Source of the DNA: Cherax quadricarinatus
Lineage: Eukaryota > Arthropoda > Malacostraca > Decapoda > Parastacidae
Assembly: GCF_038502225.1 (NCBI RefSeq)
Contig: NW_027196980.1
Coordinates: 1-64,000, forward strand
DNA length: 64,000 nt
Direction of reading: 5' to 3'
The position numbers were made by a program, and so were the translations under genes. Of the stretch, positions 61,285-64,000 are shown one piece after another (the first letter of the stretch is position 1; the number at the start of each line of letters is the position of its first letter). A model generated the notes under the pieces. That model saw only the letters and a list, made by a program, of their open reading frames with translations, was not told the DNA's origin and searched no databases.

Positions 61285-61748
61285 TAAGGTCTGAATAGAG
61301 AGAGAGATGTTGATGCCATAGAAACGGTACCTGATGAGTGATGTACAGTCAAGGAGTGGCGTTTAACTAAGTCCAGGTTGATGAAACTCTCTGAGCTGCC
61401 ACTATCAATAAGACCATCTTCTTCCGTTCCTTTGATAAATACTTTCACAACTGCCTTTGACAACAATGAATTTGGAGTAGCCGCAGAAGTCACTGTTGCT
61501 AGAGTCGCATGATCACTGGAATGTGTGGAGGCACTAGCTCTCGTTAATGCATTAGCACGACATGCTTTAGCAAAGTGACCTTTCTTGTGGCATTTATGGC
61601 ACATTGCTTCACGAGCAGGACACTTTGGACGTGGATGTCTTGAAAAACCACAAAAGAAACACACCGTACCTGCTGCTGCTGTCACTGAGACAGGTTCCAC
61701 AGTAACTTCATTGCAAGAGTCTTGGTCAGGAATTGCAGCACTTACCAC
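61284..61748 (-). pseudogene. gypsy zinc knuckles and protease
   Basis: Two CX2CX4HX4C zinc knuckles (CFFCGFSRHPRPKC and CHKCHKKGHFAKAC) bind element RNA. A retropepsin active site, GLIDSGSSESFINLDLV, lies near residue 113. The frame ends early at SLSLFRP because a CTCTCTCTCT run carries two extra bases; removing the shift would lead into pol. This is most simply explained by dinucleotide slippage. The 5' side is continuous with the gag frame after its own frameshift. Confidence 0.88.
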
Positions 61749-61828
61749 TCGAGAAGGCTGAGTGGTACTGTATACTTCAGAATTCTTCTTGGCTGAATCT
61801 AGAGCTCTTGCCTGGTCAAAGGCAGTGG

Positions 61829-62293
61829 CTAAATCGAGGTTTCATTCTCGAATAAACGCTGCCTTATTATTGGTGATTGCAGGCCACTGATAAAAGCATC
61901 CCTGATGGGCTCTTCACAATACTGAGCAGCTGTCACTGCTTGGAAGTGACAGTCCTTACCTAAAATTTTCAGTGCTTGAAGGTAATCCTCTAAGGATTCA
62001 TCAATCTGCTGGCGGCGACTTGCAAGGCAATAGTGTGCGAAGTTTTCATTTGTTGGTTTAATATACTGAGACTTGAGGGTTTTGATAGCATCTTCATAGG
62101 TATTACACTCAGAAATAACCTCATATATTTTAGGTGACACAAAATTGATGAGCAGACTTAGTTTATTTAGATCTTCCTCAGGAAGGGCTCCCAAGAAGTT
62201 TTCGAAAGTCTTAAACCAGTGCTTCCATTCCTGAGCAGCCGTTGATAAGCTGGGGTCACAGTCTAGCCTCTCAGGTTTCAGTAAACGCTCCAT
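61829..62293 (-). pseudogene. gypsy gag N-terminal part
   Basis: A 154-codon frame beginning MERLLKPERLDCDPSLST, with WKHWFKTFENFL and a helical capsid-like region (LEDYLQALKILGKDCHF, IRDAFISGLQSPIIRQRL). It ends at NETSI. A one-base loss shifts the remainder (LDLATAFDQARALDS) into the frame of the zinc knuckles. It begins about 60 bp downstream of the 5' LTR. Confidence 0.85.
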
Positions 62294-62355
62294 GTTGTGA
62301 TGTAGTCTAGCGCAGGATCACCACCAGGTAGCCCAGGATTCTATGTTCAATAAAT

Positions 62356-62662
62356 TGTTGTGATAGAAACACAGGCCTTATCTCTAGGCTTTATTGAACA
62401 TAGAATCTTTATCGTACTTCTGCAACAACAAAGTATAATGACTAGTACATCTAATAACTACTTCTACAGGGAAGGTGATGTCTTGCATATGTCAAGAGTA
62501 AAGTTATAACTACAGGCCACATATTTAAACTCACCATGTAATCTGCATCACTAATATATGGATATAAGAGAAGAGAATCACACACCATATGTTGGCGCTC
62601 ATGACACACACCAAGCTGTTGTTGTTGTTAAGGGCCCCGAGAGGTGGTGCAGTATTATCCTG
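62356..62662 (-). repeat. 5' LTR of the gypsy element, truncated
   Basis: Matches the 3' LTR up to attatcctg and then diverges, so about 32 bp at the outer end are missing and a LINE remnant starts there. Confidence 0.9.
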
Positions 62663-62985
62663 CTGCTTCCCCCCAATGAAAAGCAGGGGTGTCACTAGCA
62701 CGTTAAGAGACCATACAATAAGTGTCAGGGGCCCGAGACTGTTCAACTGCCTCCCAGCACACATAAGGGGGATTACCAACAGACCCCTGGCAGTCTTCAA
62801 GCTGGCACTGGACAAGCACCTAAAGTCAGTTCCTGATCAGCCGGGCTGTGGCTCGTACGTTGGTTTGCGTGCAGCCAGCAGCAACAGCCTGGTTGATCAG
62901 GCTCTGATCCACCAGGAGTCCTGGTCACAGACCGGGCCGCGGGGGCGTTGACCCCCGGAACTCTCTCCAGGTAAACTCCAGGCAA
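62663..62985 (+). pseudogene. CR1/L2-type RT C-terminal remnant
   Basis: Encodes FPPMKSRGVTSTLRDHTISV, RGPRLFNCLPAHIRG, ITNRPLAVFKLALDKHLKS and VPDQPGCGSYVGL, then a Ser/Gln tail. It is the same family as 28930-29345. Only the C-terminus and the first part of the 3' region remain; it abuts the truncated LTR. Confidence 0.8.
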
Positions 62986-63145
62986 ACACCAGTCCACTAA
63001 CACCCAGGTATCCATTATCACTGATAAGTAACCATAGACAACCGGTGTAAAGAAACGCGCCCAATGTTTCTACCCACGATGAGAATCGAACCCAGACCCT
63101 CGCCATGTGAAGCAAGAGCTTTACCCACCAGGCCATGGGGCACCG
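62986..63145 (-). mobile_element. SINE1 head and body
   Basis: Minus-strand tRNA-like head (gcatggcctggtgggtaaag-like A region, gggttcgattctc B box) at about 63075-63145, and the body to 62986. Confidence 0.75.
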
Positions 63146-63194
63146 TGAAAAGCAGGAAAGAAAGATGCATCATAATTTACAACTGGAATATTCT

Positions 63195-63440
63195 AGAGGA
63201 ATTTGTCCAATATCTGCACACAGAAACTACCCCTTAATAAAGCAAGGTGCTTGGCAAAATGTGCAAAATACCCAAATAAAAAGCAGAGGGGTCCCATAAG
63301 TACACTGAGAGACAACACAAGGGGCCCAAGACTATTAAACAGCTTCCTACTATACATAAGTGGGGGATTACCAATAGTTCCTCCCCTTACCATATTCGGC
63401 AGGGAAATTGACAAGCTCTTTCTTAAGACACCTGTTGTCC
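63195..63440 (+). pseudogene. Third CR1/L2-type RT C-terminal remnant
   Basis: Across frames: SNICTQKLPLNKARCLAKC, STLRDNTRGPRLLNSFLLY and the ITNSSSPYHIR remnant. More decayed than the copies at 28930 and 62663. Confidence 0.7.
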
Positions 63441-63625
63441 CTGTTCACCTAGCAGTAAGTAGGTACCTGGGTGTAGTATACTGGCGTGGGTTGCATCCTG
63501 GGACAAAATTGACCTAATTTGCCCGTAATGCTCAACATAACAAGGGGCTCTCTATATAATATGTAACTGATGTCAGCGAGGCCTGTATACTTTGTACATG
63601 TACTGGTATAAATATATTTATTAAT
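63441..63625 (+). mobile_element. SINE1 3' half
   Basis: gttcacctagcagtaagtag, gtacctgggtg, ctgggacaaaattgacctaa and gcctgtatactttgtacatg, in SINE1 order, joined to the LINE remnant. Confidence 0.75.
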
Positions 63626-63664
63626 TTAGGAGGCCTCGGAGGTGGGGCCCCAAAATATTGCTCA

Positions 63665-64000
63665 TAAGTTGTGATGGTCATGGGTCCATTTGACAGTCCT
63701 GGGTCCATGTGACGGTCCTGGGTCCGTGTGACGGTCCTGGGTCCATGTGATGGCCCTGGGCCCGTATGATGGTCCTGGTTCAGTGTGACGGCCCTGGGTC
63801 CGTGTGATGGCCGTGGGTCCGTGTGACGGCCCTGGGTCCATGTGATGGTCCTGGGTTCATGTGATGGCCCTGGGGCCATGTGACGGCCCTGGGCCCGTAT
63901 GACGGTCTTGGGTCCGTGTGACAGTCGTGGGTCCGCGTGACGGTACTGAGTCCGTGTGATGGCCCTGGGTCCATGTGACGGTCGTGGGTCCGTGTGACGG
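63665..64000. repeat. 19-bp GC-rich minisatellite, to the window end
   Basis: The unit is close to gtgtgacggtcctgggtcc, at least 17 copies with frequent C/T exchanges. It continues beyond the window. Confidence 0.95.

Larger units (their letters stand above)
58344..62662 (-). mobile_element. Ty3/gypsy LTR retrotransposon, decayed
   Basis: Order on the minus strand: 5' LTR (truncated), gag, zinc knuckles/protease, RT, RNase H, integrase, polypurine tract, 3' LTR. Three disruptions are seen: a frameshift near 61830, a frameshift at a CT run near 61300, and a nonsense codon in the integrase C-terminus at 59134-59136. No env-like gene is visible. Confidence 0.93.

Overview
This is a repeat-dominated animal nuclear window, most likely from a malacostracan (decapod) crustacean. 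That placement is an inference from intron-rich coding with GT-AG exons, very large intronic repeat load, diverse non-LTR retrotransposons, tRNA-headed SINEs and TTAA or TA MITEs. Nothing prokaryotic is present (no operons, Shine-Dalgarno sites or CRISPR).

One host gene runs on the + strand through roughly 5.8-49.1 kb. Supported exons are 5817-5961, 8433-8510 (or 8529), 30759-30915, 35392-35858 and the very large exon 36622-39978. A weaker candidate lies at 30022-30158, and two candidate 3' terminal exons lie at 47113-47223 and 48774-49145. Reading phases agree across most junctions. I do not recognise the protein. It is long, Ser/Thr/Asp-rich and probably disordered, with short charged segments in the early exons, a 15-copy nine-residue repeat, a seven-residue repeat and two families of dispersed internal motifs. 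It has no enzyme signature.

The rest is mobile and tandem DNA. 1-3.1 kb: two fused copies of LINE-A (a non-LTR element whose 3' tail recurs more than ten times). 6-7.7 kb: LINE-A copy plus SINE1 with a mariner-type MITE inside. 9.7-12.1 kb: LINE-B. 13.4-16.1 kb: nested TTAA MITEs and SINEs. 16.4-18.4 kb: 28-bp and 26-bp satellites with palindromic cores. 18.6-24.7 kb: two CR1 elements, the second with both open reading frames intact. 26-29.7 kb: LINE-A fragments, a TTAA MITE, a 640-bp polypyrimidine tract and a CR1-type fragment. 31.7-34.3 kb: a TTAA element carrying a 34-bp satellite. 40.8-48.2 kb: more LINE-A and a TTAA element nested inside another. 55-64 kb: decayed hAT, LINE-B relative, Penelope-like element with GIY-YIG domain, a Ty3/gypsy LTR element with a broken RT active site, CR1-type fragments and a 19-bp minisatellite running off the window.

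The most notable pattern is in the TTAA elements. Five of them carry two short palindromic cores exactly 34 bp apart near one end. The core sequence differs between elements, but it stays palindromic and the spacing stays the same. In the element at 31.7-34.3 kb that 34-bp module has expanded to about 45 copies.
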